DNA from: Micromonospora marina | GTDB taxonomy: Bacteria > Actinomycetota > Actinomycetes > Mycobacteriales > Micromonosporaceae | NCBI RefSeq assembly: GCF_900091565.1 | Contig: NZ_FMCV01000005.1 | Coordinates: 239,352 to 303,351, forward strand | Reading direction: 5' to 3' | Length of the DNA: 64,000 nucleotides | Shown: piece by piece, positions 16,106 to 24,536 of the stretch | Position numbering within the stretch: the stretch's first letter is position 1 | Layout of the letters: the number at the start of each line of letters is the position of its first letter | The notes under the pieces: generated by a model | What the model was told of the DNA's origin: nothing | Databases searched by the model: none | The model's input: the letters and a program-made list of their open reading frames with translations, nothing else | Translations under genes and position numbers: made by a program

Positions 16106-18783
16106 GCGGCGGCCGCCTCGCCGCCGTACGCGGATCGTGGCGGACCGCGCTGCGGATCGCCCGCCGGGAGGCACGGCGGTCCCGGCGGCGGACGCTGCTG
16201 GTGCTGGTCATGATCGCGCTGCCGGTGTTCGGCCTCAGCTTCGCCGCGGTCAGCTACGACATGGGTGACCTGACCCGCGCCGAGCGCATCGAGCGCCAGC
16301 TCGGCGGTGGCGACGCTGCGCTGCGCTGGGACAGCCTGACGCCGGTGACGCAGGACGCCTGGGGCGAGTCGGCCTGGCCGGTCGAGGGCGATTGGGTCGG
16401 CCGGACCCGTCCGGCGACCGCCGAGGAGGTGCGCGCGCTGCTGCCCGAGGGCAGCCGGGTCGCCCGCACGCGCTTGTGGATGACGTTCTCGACCCGGATC
16501 GGCCGGCACGTCGAGACGCTCGACGCGCGCGCCGTGGACCTGGCCGACCCGCTCACCCGGCCGCTGGCGCGGGTCCGCGACGGCCGCCCGCCGGTACGCC
16601 CCGACGAGATCGCCGTCAGCCCGGCGGCGCTGCGCCGGCTGGAGACCCGCATCGGCGACCCGGTCCGCGGCATCGACGGCACCACCTACCGGGTGGTCGG
16701 GGTGGTGGAGTACCCGGACAACCTCCGGGACGTGATCACGCTGCCCGGGGTGGCCCCGGAGGGCGCGGCCGGAAGCGACACCTGGCTGGTGGACCTGCCC
16801 GGCCCGCTGGACCCGGGACTGGTCGACCGGCTGAACGCGCAGGGCGTCCAGGTCGTCGCCCGCGACCGGCTGCCCGGACGGGACGAGTTCTCCCGCGGCA
16901 TGACCATGCCGGACGCCGACGAGGCCGGCGTCGTCGGGGTGGTCGGCGGGCTGGGCCTGCTGGAGGTGGTGTTGCTGGTCGGCCCGGCCTTCGCGGTGAG
17001 CGTCCGGCGCCGGCGGCGCGACCTCGCGCTCGTCGCGGTGGCCGGTGGCGACGCCTCCCACCTGCGCCGGATCGTGCTCGCCGACGGGGTGGTGCTCGGT
17101 GCCGGCGGGGCTGCTCTCGGCCTGCTGCTCGGCATCGGCGCCGCGTTCGCCGGCCGGCCGCTCGTCGAGCAGTACGTGCTCGGGGAGCGCCTCGGGGCGT
17201 ACCGGATCTTCCCGACCGCGCTGCTGGCGATCGCCGCGACGGCGGTGCTGGCCGGCGTGCTGGCGGCGATTGCCCCGGCCTGGACGGCGGCCCGGCAGGA
17301 CGTGGCGACCGGTCTGGCCGGCCGGCGCGACGCGAGCCGGCCCCGCCGCCGCTGGCTGCTGATCGGGGTGGCGCTCACCGTCGCCGGGACCGCGATCGCC
17401 GCGTTCGCCGCCGGCCGTACCTCGCAGACCGGCGTGCTGGCCGGCGTCGCCCTGGGTGAGCTGGGGCTGGTGTTCTGCACCCCGACGCTGGTCGGTGTCC
17501 TGGGCCGGGCCGGCCGGCTGCTGCCGCTGACCCCTCGGCTCGCGTTGCGCGACGCCAGCCGCAACCGGTCGTCGGCCGCGCCCGCCATCTCGGCGGTGAT
17601 GGCGGCGGTCGCCGGAAGCGTCGCGCTCGGCATCTACGTGGCGAGCGACGAGACCCGGTCGAGAGAGCTCTGGCAGCCCGGCATCCCGCCGGGGAACGTG
17701 CTGCTCACCTACTCCGGTGACACCCCGGCGGTCCCGCCGTCGGCCGAGGTCGTCGCCGACCGGGCCCGCTCGGTCCTGCCCGACGCCACAGTGGCATCCG
17801 TCGCCTTCCCCGGCTGCGCCGGCAGGATCCGGGACAAGAACGACTGCACCGCGTACGCGCTCGTCCCGCCCGAGCAGCGCTGCCCGTACAGCCCCTCCGA
17901 GCAGGCCGTCCCCGACTCGGCCCGGCGGGATCCGCGCTGCGTCAGCCCTCTCCAGGAGCCGGTCGACGTCTACCTGCCGGCGCTCGTGGACGACGGCGGC
18001 GCGCTGGCCGCGCTCACCGGCGCACCGGACGACGAGCTGGCCGCCGCGCGCCGGACGCTCGCCACCGGTGGCGTGGTGGTCACCGACCCCCGGCGGGTGG
18101 TGGACGGGCAGGTCCGGGTGGAGGTGAACGACAACTCCGGCGGCTTGCCCACCGGGCGGCTCCTGCCCGCGTACGTGCTGCACGGCGGTCTTCCGGTCGA
18201 CCGGCTGGTCCTCTCCCCCGTCGCCGCGGCCACGCTCGGCCTGACCGCCGTGCCGATGGGCTACCTGCTGGACACCGCCGGCTCGCCCACCGACCGGCAG
18301 ATCGAGCTGCTGACCGACGAGCTGTACGACATCGTGCCCGTGTCGGCGCAGGTGGCGACCGCCGACCCGCCGTCGGACCAGCGCCCGATGCTGCTCCTGC
18401 TCGCAGTGGCCTCCGGGGTGATCACGCTGGGCGCCGCCGCGGTCGCCACCGGCCTCGCCGCGGCCGAGGGTCGCCGGGACCTGTCCACGCTCGCGGCGGT
18501 CGGCGCCGATCCCCGGGTACGCCGCCTGCTGTCCCTCTGCCAGGCCGGGGTCATCGCGGTGCTCGGCTCCGCGCTGGGCATCGTCGCCGGGCTCGGCTCC
18601 GCCGTGGTCGTCCTGGCCTCGCTCAACCAGCGGTACGCCGAGTCCTGGCCGGTGCAGCCGCCGTACCCGGTGACGGTGCCCGGCGTGACGCTCGCCGCGC
18701 TGGTCGTGGTGCCGCTGGTGGCGATGGGCGGCGCGGCGCTGTTCACCCGGTCCCGCCTGCCGATCGAACGCCGGCTCGACTGA
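16102..18783 (+). CDS. FtsX-like ABC transporter permease, duplicated form
   Basis: 893 residues from GTG. A first transmembrane helix (LLVLVMIALPVFGLSFAAV) is followed by an extracytoplasmic domain, then three helices around residues 270-430, a second pair of domains beginning near 480 (APAISAVMAAVAGSVALGIYVA), and three more helices at the C-terminus: the duplicated FtsX arrangement. The second external domain holds four Cys within about 45 residues (FPGC, NDC, QRC and PRC), well placed for disulfides. It pairs with the ATPase upstream. Unlike MacB no partner membrane-fusion protein is visible. Substrate unknown. Confidence 0.92.
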   Translation: MSGGRLAAVRGSWRTALRIARREARRSRRRTLLVLVMIALPVFGLSFAAVSYDMGDLTRAERIERQLGGGDAALRWDSLTPVTQDAWGESAWPVEGDWVGRTRPATAEEVRALLPEGSRVARTRLWMTFSTRIGRHVETLDARAVDLADPLTRPLARVRDGRPPVRPDEIAVSPAALRRLETRIGDPVRGIDGTTYRVVGVVEYPDNLRDVITLPGVAPEGAAGSDTWLVDLPGPLDPGLVDRLNAQGVQVVARDRLPGRDEFSRGMTMPDADEAGVVGVVGGLGLLEVVLLVGPAFAVSVRRRRRDLALVAVAGGDASHLRRIVLADGVVLGAGGAALGLLLGIGAAFAGRPLVEQYVLGERLGAYRIFPTALLAIAATAVLAGVLAAIAPAWTAARQDVATGLAGRRDASRPRRRWLLIGVALTVAGTAIAAFAAGRTSQTGVLAGVALGELGLVFCTPTLVGVLGRAGRLLPLTPRLALRDASRNRSSAAPAISAVMAAVAGSVALGIYVASDETRSRELWQPGIPPGNVLLTYSGDTPAVPPSAEVVADRARSVLPDATVASVAFPGCAGRIRDKNDCTAYALVPPEQRCPYSPSEQAVPDSARRDPRCVSPLQEPVDVYLPALVDDGGALAALTGAPDDELAAARRTLATGGVVVTDPRRVVDGQVRVEVNDNSGGLPTGRLLPAYVLHGGLPVDRLVLSPVAAATLGLTAVPMGYLLDTAGSPTDRQIELLTDELYDIVPVSAQVATADPPSDQRPMLLLLAVASGVITLGAAAVATGLAAAEGRRDLSTLAAVGADPRVRRLLSLCQAGVIAVLGSALGIVAGLGSAVVVLASLNQRYAESWPVQPPYPVTVPGVTLAALVVVPLVAMGGAALFTRSRLPIERRLD

Positions 18784-18881
18784 GCCGGCCGTCCGGTGCG
18801 CCCGACCATGATCGACAGCGGTCCGGGCGGTCTGACCGTCCGAGGGGTGACGGGGCGCGGTGCGGGCGGCACACTTGTCGG

Positions 18882-19349
18882 ATGTCAGCCCTGGGATCCC
18901 TCACCCGCCGCCTCGGTCACCAGCGTTGGTTCGGCGCCACCATGCGCCTGCTCGTCCCGGCCGACCGGCTGGTCGGCCGGATGACGAAGGGTCGCGTGGT
19001 CGCCTTCGGGCTCGTGCCCACGCTGGTGCTCACCTCCACCGGCCGCCGCTCCGGCAAGCCGCGCAGCAACCCCCTGGTGTACGTCCCCGACGGCGACGCC
19101 TACGTGGTGATCGGCTCGAACTGGGGGCAGCAGCACCAGCCGTCCTGGACGTTCAACCTGATGGCCCACCCGGGTGCCGAGGTGGACGTCAAGGGCCGCC
19201 GGATCCCGGTCACCGCCGAGCAGGTCACGGGCGAGGAACGGGAACGGCTGTTCCAGCGGCTGGTGCAGGAGTGGCCCGCGTACCGCACGTACGTCGAGCG
19301 CGCCGGTGGCCGCGAGATCCGCGTATTCCGCCTGGTCCCGAACGCCTGA
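18882..19349 (+). CDS. nitroreductase/deazaflavin (F420)-dependent oxidoreductase, DDN-like
   Basis: 155 residues. The core TSTGRRSGKPRSNPLVYV, GDAYVVIGSNWGQQHQPSW and FNLMAHPGAEVDVKGRRIPV is the diagnostic pattern of the F420H2-dependent Ddn family. Members reduce quinones or nitro compounds using F420, consistent with an actinomycete. ATG follows a possible promoter (TGACGG, 16 bases, CACACT) whose -10 ends only a few bases upstream, suggesting a leaderless transcript. It is convergent with the next pair of genes. Confidence 0.93.
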   Translation: MSALGSLTRRLGHQRWFGATMRLLVPADRLVGRMTKGRVVAFGLVPTLVLTSTGRRSGKPRSNPLVYVPDGDAYVVIGSNWGQQHQPSWTFNLMAHPGAEVDVKGRRIPVTAEQVTGEERERLFQRLVQEWPAYRTYVERAGGREIRVFRLVPNA

Positions 19350-19358
19350 GCGGGCGGC

Positions 19359-19613
19359 TCACCGTGGCCGGAGTCGCGGCGAGCAGTCGCCGTCGTGATC
19401 CGGCCGGAGCAGGCAGCGTCGCCCCTCGGACAGGTAGCGGTCGCAGAAGACCCAGTGCCGTACGTTCTGGTCGTCCTCGGGCGAGACGCTGGTGCCACCG
19501 GGTTCGGTCTGCGGGAGGACGTGGCTCCAATGCGCCACCACCCGGGCAAGTCGCTGCGCCGACACGAGGTCGTTGACGACCATCGGCAGATGGATGACCC
19601 ACCGTTCGGTCAT
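19359..19613 (-). CDS. hypothetical protein with Cys/His-rich tail
   Basis: 84 residues beginning MTERWVIHLPMVVNDLVSAQ. The C-terminal third contains three Cys and several His (HWVFCDRYLSEGRRCLLRPD, then HDGDC), which could bind a metal but match no motif I know. Its ATG overlaps the stop of the DivIVA-domain gene upstream (ATGA), so the two are coupled. It also resembles short accessory genes found near XRE regulators, which is only an impression. Confidence 0.65.
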   Translation of the reverse strand: MTERWVIHLPMVVNDLVSAQRLARVVAHWSHVLPQTEPGGTSVSPEDDQNVRHWVFCDRYLSEGRRCLLRPDHDGDCSPRLRPR

Positions 19614-19924
19614 CGTTCCTGCTCCCGCTCGGCCCGCGCACGCGCCTGCTCGGACTGCCAGCGCCGCAGGGCGTCCTTCACCCGGTCGGTCTCCCGGCGG
19701 CTCTCGGCCAGCGCGTCATAGACCGTCGCGAGATCGCCCGCCACGAGGTCCAGGAACTCCCGAACCTGTTCGGGATCGAGCCCGCGTCGACCCAGCGGCG
19801 TGGAGCCGAACGTCCGCTCCCGTACCTGCCATGGGCGCAGCGGCCGGTAGACCGCGGAGCGGTAGCACGTCGCGCGGCGCTCGGGCCGGCGGTTGTGCAG
19901 GCGTCGGAAAGGGATGATCCTCAT
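19610..19924 (-). CDS. DivIVA-domain protein, short
   Basis: 104 residues from ATG (MRIIPFRRLHNRRPE). Residues about 35-80 read LRPWQVRERTFGSTPLGRRG then LDPEQVREFLDLVAGDLATV, the DivIVA N-terminal lipid-binding/coiled-coil entry pattern (F-x-x-x-x-x-G-Y/L-x-x-x-V-x-x-F). A short coiled coil follows (ESRRETDRVKDALRRWQSEQ). True polar DivIVA/Wag31 is much longer, so this is a small relative with unknown role. An upstream extension to 19990 is not protein-like. The XRE gene is divergent about 200 bases away. Confidence 0.8.
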   Translation of the reverse strand: MRIIPFRRLHNRRPERRATCYRSAVYRPLRPWQVRERTFGSTPLGRRGLDPEQVREFLDLVAGDLATVYDALAESRRETDRVKDALRRWQSEQARARAEREQER

Positions 19925-20138
19925 CGAACCTGTCCTCTGTCGGTGCCATCCGCCCGTTGAGGGCGGGCGGATACGGCCCGCCCCCGGCACCTGCCGTCGC
20001 AGCGTGATCGCGGTACGCCGACAGGGCTCACACGGGCCGCGCCGAATCGGTCGGCCCCGGTAGCATCCCGATTACGGAGCGCAGGCGACAGCGGTGAGCA
20101 GTGGGCCCACACGCAAGCCCACGACCTGAGAGGGCGGC

Positions 20139-21353
20139 ATGGACCATTTCGGGGACATACTCAGGCAGCACCGGGTAGCCGCCGGTTGGTCGCTGCGGAA
20201 GTTCGCCGACCTCATCAGATACGACTTCGGCTACCTCGGGCAGATCGAGCGTGGCAACCGACCCGTCAACCCCGCCGTCGTGGCCGCCTACGACCGGGCA
20301 CTATCGACCGACGGCTTGATCCAGAAGGCATACGACAGCAGGCGTGCCGACGACACCGACATGCCGAGAAGGTCGGTCCTCCAGGCCATGACTTCGCTCG
20401 CTGCTCTCCCCGCCGTCGACCGTATGGTTGGCTGGGAGGCGCTGCGGCACGGCCTCGACACCGCGATTGACGTCGACTCCGACGCGTGGGCAGAGATCGT
20501 CGCCTCCTACGGCACGGCCTACTATCGCCAGCCGCACGACCAGCTGATGACCCAACTCGGCCGGGATTTGACGGTCCTCCAGCAGCAGCTCGCCGCAGTT
20601 GACGATCGGCGCCGCCCACAGCTGCTACGTGCCGCCGCGGCGCTGTCGGTGATCGTCGCGCTCAGCCTCGTCGCGTCAGGACATGCTCTACTGTCGAGGA
20701 GATGGTGGGCCAGCGCCCAGAGAGCCGCCGACGGGTCCGGTGACCCTGACACGCGAGTCCTGACCCGCGCCTGGGACGTCGTCAACGGCTGCTACGACGC
20801 TCGACGGCCCCTGACCGTCGTAGCGATCTCCGATGAGGTGCTGCCGCTCGCCGGGAGGCCGTCGGCTGCCACCTGCGGTCTGCTGGCGGGCCGGGCGCAG
20901 GCACTTTCCCTCGCCGGCCGGCACGACGAGGCAGTCGCGACCGTGCGTCATCTGAGCGAGCAGATCGAGAAGCTCCCGGCCGCCGTCGTCGGGGACGTCG
21001 AATCGCTGTGGGGCTGGCCGGAGCATCGCCTGCGACACACGGAGTCCTGGGTCTACACCCATTCCGGTGACCGGAGGGCGGCTGCGGCAGCGCAGGCCCG
21101 GGCCTTGGAGCTGTATCCCGCTTCCCAGATCCGGCTGCGTACGCAGGTACAACTGCATCACGCGGCGGCCACGGTCCGGGCCGGTGACATCATGGACGGC
21201 CTGACGGCGGCGGCCGATCTGTTGGACCGCCTGCCTCGGGAACAACACAACGAACTCGTGCGCGCGGTCACTCTGCAGGTCGCAGCGGCGGTACCCGACA
21301 GAGAGCGGCACCGGCCGCTCTACACGGAACTCATGGACCGAGTCCAGCGGTGA
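20139..21353 (+). CDS. XRE-family regulator with C-terminal TPR-like domain
   Basis: 404 residues. The HTH lies at residues 4-60 (FGDILRQHRVAAGWSLRKFA, YLGQIERGNRPVN). The rest is helical and repeat-like (RAQALSLAGRHDEAVATVRHL, HRLRHTESWVYTHSGDRRAA), as in large actinobacterial XRE proteins that sense a signal through TPR repeats. ATG follows GAGAGGG. The stop overlaps the start of the GNAT gene (GTGA). Target unknown; the GNAT and decayed nucleotidyltransferase that follow look like its operon. Confidence 0.9.
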   Translation: MDHFGDILRQHRVAAGWSLRKFADLIRYDFGYLGQIERGNRPVNPAVVAAYDRALSTDGLIQKAYDSRRADDTDMPRRSVLQAMTSLAALPAVDRMVGWEALRHGLDTAIDVDSDAWAEIVASYGTAYYRQPHDQLMTQLGRDLTVLQQQLAAVDDRRRPQLLRAAAALSVIVALSLVASGHALLSRRWWASAQRAADGSGDPDTRVLTRAWDVVNGCYDARRPLTVVAISDEVLPLAGRPSAATCGLLAGRAQALSLAGRHDEAVATVRHLSEQIEKLPAAVVGDVESLWGWPEHRLRHTESWVYTHSGDRRAAAAAQARALELYPASQIRLRTQVQLHHAAATVRAGDIMDGLTAAADLLDRLPREQHNELVRAVTLQVAAAVPDRERHRPLYTELMDRVQR

Positions 21354-21934
21354 CGCCTCCGCCGTCCGTCACCTTCGACCGATGCCGTCCGGACGAGTTG
21401 ATGTCTGTCGTCGACGCCCTCGCCGACCTGTACGCGCTGGTCTACGCCGAACCGCCTTACCTCGAAGGCCCGGCACAGGTCGCCCGGTTCCGGGCCGGGC
21501 TGCCCGACGAGGCAGCACGGCTCGGATTCCGCCTCGTCCTGGCGAGAGAGGGCGAAGAACTGATCGGAGCGGCGTACGGGTGGACCATGGCAGCCGGCAC
21601 CTGGTGGTCGCGGGCGAAGGAGGAACCCCCGGCCGAGGTGCGGGATCGCGACAAGTTGGCCGTACTGGAATGGATCGTCCATCCGCGGTATCGGTCTCGC
21701 GGCATCGGCGCGGAGTTGATGCGTCGGCTCCTTCAGGGGCGCCCGGAGAGCTGGGCGACCCTCGCCTCCGATCCGCGCAGCCTGGCGAACGGCATCTACC
21801 GGCGCAACGGCTGGCGAGTTGCCGGGCACTCCGAGCTGCCCTGGGGCCCTTCGATGGAACTGCTGGTCCGCGATCTGGCTAGGGTTGCCGCAGGCGAGCG
21901 GTCTGACGGAGGTGGATCGTGGCTGTCGACGTGA
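21350..21934 (+). CDS. GNAT family N-acetyltransferase
   Basis: 194 residues from GTG. Acetyl-CoA binding is shown by LEWIVHPRYRSRGIGAELMR (V-x-x-x-x-R-x-x-G-I-G-x-x-L) and the C-terminal NGIYRRNGWRVAG. The N-terminus (LADLYALVYAEPPYLEGPAQ) is typical of a subgroup found behind XRE regulators. The acceptor is unknown; such proteins acetylate amines of antibiotics, peptides or metabolites. It overlaps the regulator upstream and the start of the frameshifted gene downstream, indicating a tight operon. Confidence 0.9.
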   Translation: MTPPPSVTFDRCRPDELMSVVDALADLYALVYAEPPYLEGPAQVARFRAGLPDEAARLGFRLVLAREGEELIGAAYGWTMAAGTWWSRAKEEPPAEVRDRDKLAVLEWIVHPRYRSRGIGAELMRRLLQGRPESWATLASDPRSLANGIYRRNGWRVAGHSELPWGPSMELLVRDLARVAAGERSDGGGSWLST

Positions 21935-22532
21935 ACGCCGAGCAGCGTCTGGACGATCCACCGGTGGCAGGTGGCCGAGAGGGTCGGTGACGCCGTCCTG
22001 CGGCGGTTCCCGGCCGACGTGCTGGCGGTCGCCGTACACTGTCCGCTCGCGCACGGCGACGACGACGGCGGCGGGGACCGCGAGGTCGGCCTCCTGGTCG
22101 TCACCTACCGGCCCGGCGCCGGACCGCCGCCCGCCACCCGGCGGGTGGACGGGGTGCTCGTCGACCTCACGGTGGCCGGGGCGGACGACTACCTGCGCCG
22201 GGCGACGACGATCACGTCCCGCTGGCCGCTGGCCGCTGGCCGCGGACCGGTACGTCACCACCCGCGCCCAGCACGATCCGACCGGCTGGCTGCGGAAGCT
22301 GCGCGACGAGCACCTGGCGCGGCTGGCACGCGCCCGGCCGGCGGAGTTCACGAGCGCGGCGCGGCAGGCGTGGTACCGGGGCAGCGCGGCGCACGCCCGC
22401 GCGGTGCGGCGTACCGGGCTGGCCGGGGCGGACATGACCGAGGTGGGCGCGGCGCTGACCCGCCAGGCCGAGGAGCTGGCCGCCCGGGGCCGCCCGGTCG
22501 ACAGCACCATCGACGACCTGCTGTCCGGCTGA
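21919..22532 (+). pseudogene. nucleotidyltransferase-like gene with two frameshifts
   Basis: A good start exists: GGAGGT then GTG (21919), reading MAVDVNAEQRLDDP. The protein-like text then moves to a second frame at about 21962 (RWQVAERVGDAVLRRF), explained by one extra C in the CCACCGG run, and to a third near 22230-22250 (ADRYVTTRAQHDPTGWLRKL), explained by a third copy of the heptamer CGCTGGC. Removing both restores one frame to the stop (VDSTIDDLLSG). The nucleotidyltransferase motif usually reads G-S-x-A-H-G-D with downstream D-x-D; here it is HCPLAHGDDD and REVGLLVV, so key residues are also missing. Probably dead, unless the indels are sequencing errors. Confidence 0.7.
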
Positions 22533-22559
22533 CCGCTGACGGTCGCGGACGGCTCGGCG

Positions 22560-23276
22560 TCAGCCGATGCCGCCGCCGACGCCGATCAGCGCGCCGATCA
22601 AATAGGTCGCGCCGGCCGCCAGCGCGCCGAGCAGCAACTGCCGCAGGCCGCTGCGCCACCAGGCCCGGTTGGTGAACCGGGCCACGACCGCACCGGCCAC
22701 GAACAGCCCCACGCCGCCGACCGCGAGTGCCAGCCAGAGGCTGGTGAAGCCGAGCAGGTACGGCAGCAGCGGCACCAGCGCGCCGACGGAGAAGCAGACG
22801 AACGACGAGATCGCGGCGGCCCACGGGCTGGGCTGGTCGTCGGGGTCGACGCCCAGTTCCTCCCGTACGTGCACGCGCAGCGCCTCCTCGGGGTTGGCGC
22901 GTACCGCCTCGGCGACCTGCGTGGCCAGATCCCGGGGCAGTCCGCGGGCGACCCAGGCGTCGGCGAGTTCCCGGGCCTCGGCCTCCGGGTGGCGTTCCAG
23001 CTCCCGCCGCTCCTTTGCCACCTCGGCGGCGACCTGCTCGTTCGCGGACCGGACGCTCGTGTACTCGCCGAGGCCCATCGAGATGGCGCCGGCCACCAGA
23101 CCGGCCGTGCCGGTCAGCACCACGTTACGCGGGGACACCCCGCCGCCGCCCACACCGGCGATCAGCGCGATGTTGGTGACCAGCCCGTCCATCGCGCCGA
23201 AGACAGCCGGACGCAGCCAGCCGCCGGAGACATCCGCGTGGTGCGCCTCGCGCAGCGCCGCAGGGGTGTCGGTCAC
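22560..23276 (-). CDS. VIT1/CCC1-type iron/manganese transporter
   Basis: 238 residues from GTG. The opening [20 protein letters not shown] with [12 protein letters not shown], and [20 protein letters not shown], is diagnostic of the VIT1/CCC1 family. A cytoplasmic Glu-rich insertion ([19 protein letters not shown]) corresponds to the metal-binding domain of VIT1. The C-terminus holds three more helices. Members move Fe2+/Mn2+ out of the cytoplasm. Its start overlaps the map stop (GTGA), so it is translationally coupled to methionine aminopeptidase, an Fe/Mn/Co-dependent enzyme; a functional link is speculative. Confidence 0.92.
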   Translation of the reverse strand: MTDTPAALREAHHADVSGGWLRPAVFGAMDGLVTNIALIAGVGGGGVSPRNVVLTGTAGLVAGAISMGLGEYTSVRSANEQVAAEVAKERRELERHPEAEARELADAWVARGLPRDLATQVAEAVRANPEEALRVHVREELGVDPDDQPSPWAAAISSFVCFSVGALVPLLPYLLGFTSLWLALAVGGVGLFVAGAVVARFTNRAWWRSGLRQLLLGALAAGATYLIGALIGVGGGIG

Positions 23277-24130
23277 GGCAGCGTCAGGATCTCGTAGCCG
23301 TCGTCGGTCACGAGGATGGTGTGCTCGAACTGGGCCGTCCACCTGCGGTCCTTGGTGACCACCGTCCAGCCGTCGTCCCACATGTCGTACTGGTAGGTGC
23401 CGAGCGTGATCATCGGCTCGACGGTGAACGTCATCCCCGGTTCCATCACGTCGGTGGGGCGCGGGCTGTCGTAGTGCGGCACGTAGAGGCCGCTGTGGAA
23501 CGCCTCACCGATGCCGTGCCCGGTGAAGTCGCGGACCACGCCGTAGCCGAAGCGCTTCGCGTACGACTCGATCACCCGGCCGATGACGTTGATCTGCCGC
23601 CCCGGGGCGATCGCCTTGATCCCGCGCATCATCGCGGTGTGGGTCCGCTCGACCAGCAGGCGGGCCTCCTCGCTCACCTCGCCCACGCAGAACGTGGCGT
23701 CGGTGTCGCCGTGCACGCCGTTCAGGAACGCGGTGACGTCGACGTTGATGATGTCGCCGTCCTGGAGCACAGTGGTGTCGGGGATGCCGTGGCAGATCAC
23801 CTCGTTGATGCTGGTGCAGCACGACTTGGGGAAGCCCCGGTAGCCGAGCGTCGACGGGTAGGCGCCGTGGTCGCAGAGGAACTCGTGCACGACCCTGTCG
23901 ATCTCGTCGGTGGTCACCCCCGGCTTGCAGTGCTCACCGGCGAGCCGGGTGGCCTGGGCGGCGAGACGCCCCGCCACGCGCATCTTCTCGATGGTCTCCG
24001 GCGTCTGCACGTGCGAGCCGCGCCACTCCTGCGGGCGCTTCTTACCCACGTACTCCGGGCGCGGGATGTGGGCGGGAACCGCTCGCCACGGGGAGAGCGT
24101 GCCGGGGGTCAGCGGCGCACGGACGGTCAT
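23273..24130 (-). CDS. map: type I methionine aminopeptidase
   Basis: 285 residues. The pita-bread metallopeptidase core is complete: His in [20 protein letters not shown], two Asp in [20 protein letters not shown], His in [20 protein letters not shown], Glu in [10 protein letters not shown] and Glu in [15 protein letters not shown] 40-residue N-terminal extension ([16 protein letters not shown]) is normal in actinobacterial type Ic enzymes. It removes initiator Met from nascent proteins. It is divergent from the STAS gene and overlaps the VIT1 gene. Confidence 0.97.
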   Translation of the reverse strand: MTVRAPLTPGTLSPWRAVPAHIPRPEYVGKKRPQEWRGSHVQTPETIEKMRVAGRLAAQATRLAGEHCKPGVTTDEIDRVVHEFLCDHGAYPSTLGYRGFPKSCCTSINEVICHGIPDTTVLQDGDIINVDVTAFLNGVHGDTDATFCVGEVSEEARLLVERTHTAMMRGIKAIAPGRQINVIGRVIESYAKRFGYGVVRDFTGHGIGEAFHSGLYVPHYDSPRPTDVMEPGMTFTVEPMITLGTYQYDMWDDGWTVVTKDRRWTAQFEHTILVTDDGYEILTLP

Positions 24131-24194
24131 GGCGCAAGCCTATCGCCGGGGCCGGTGTGCCCCCCGCCACAGGCCCGCCGGGGAGGTTGTTGCC

Positions 24195-24536
24195 GTGCCG
24201 CAAACGCTGTGCCATTGTTGCTCCGTGGATCAAGGGGGCGCGGCGCCCGTCTTCTCCGTGACCGCGCAGGTCGACGGCGACCATCTGCGCGTCCAGGTGA
24301 CCGGCGAGGTCGACATGGCGACCGCCGACACCATGTTCCAGACCGCGCTCCGCGAGCCCGCCAAGCGGCTCACGCTCGACCTGCGGGCGGTCACCTTCTT
24401 CGACTCGGCCGCCATCCACGCGGTGGTCCGGCTCGCCCAGCGGTTCCCGGACGCGTTGACAGTGCTGCCGTCCCCGCAGGTCCGGCGCGTGCTGGACATC
24501 TCCGGCCTGGGCGAACAGGACTGGCTGGCCGACTAG
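24195..24536 (+). CDS. STAS-domain anti-anti-sigma factor
   Basis: 113 residues. The STAS fold is visible from FSVTAQVDGDHLRVQVTGEV to RLTLDLRAVTFFDSAAIHAV; the phosphorylatable Ser sits in FFDSAAIH. GTG at 24195 is chosen because GGGAGG lies eight bases upstream; a GTG ten codons later would also give a full domain. It ends in convergent overlap (four bases) with the large phosphatase/kinase gene. That protein carries both a PP2C phosphatase and an RsbW-like kinase domain, so this STAS protein is its obvious candidate substrate. Confidence 0.92.
   Translation: MPQTLCHCCSVDQGGAAPVFSVTAQVDGDHLRVQVTGEVDMATADTMFQTALREPAKRLTLDLRAVTFFDSAAIHAVVRLAQRFPDALTVLPSPQVRRVLDISGLGEQDWLAD

Noticed and set aside
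15190..18183. A minus-strand frame of nearly 1000 codons over the ABC transporter genes
   Set aside because: Antisense shadow; no recognisable domain, and the plus strand has coupled PadR, ATPase and FtsX genes with good starts.
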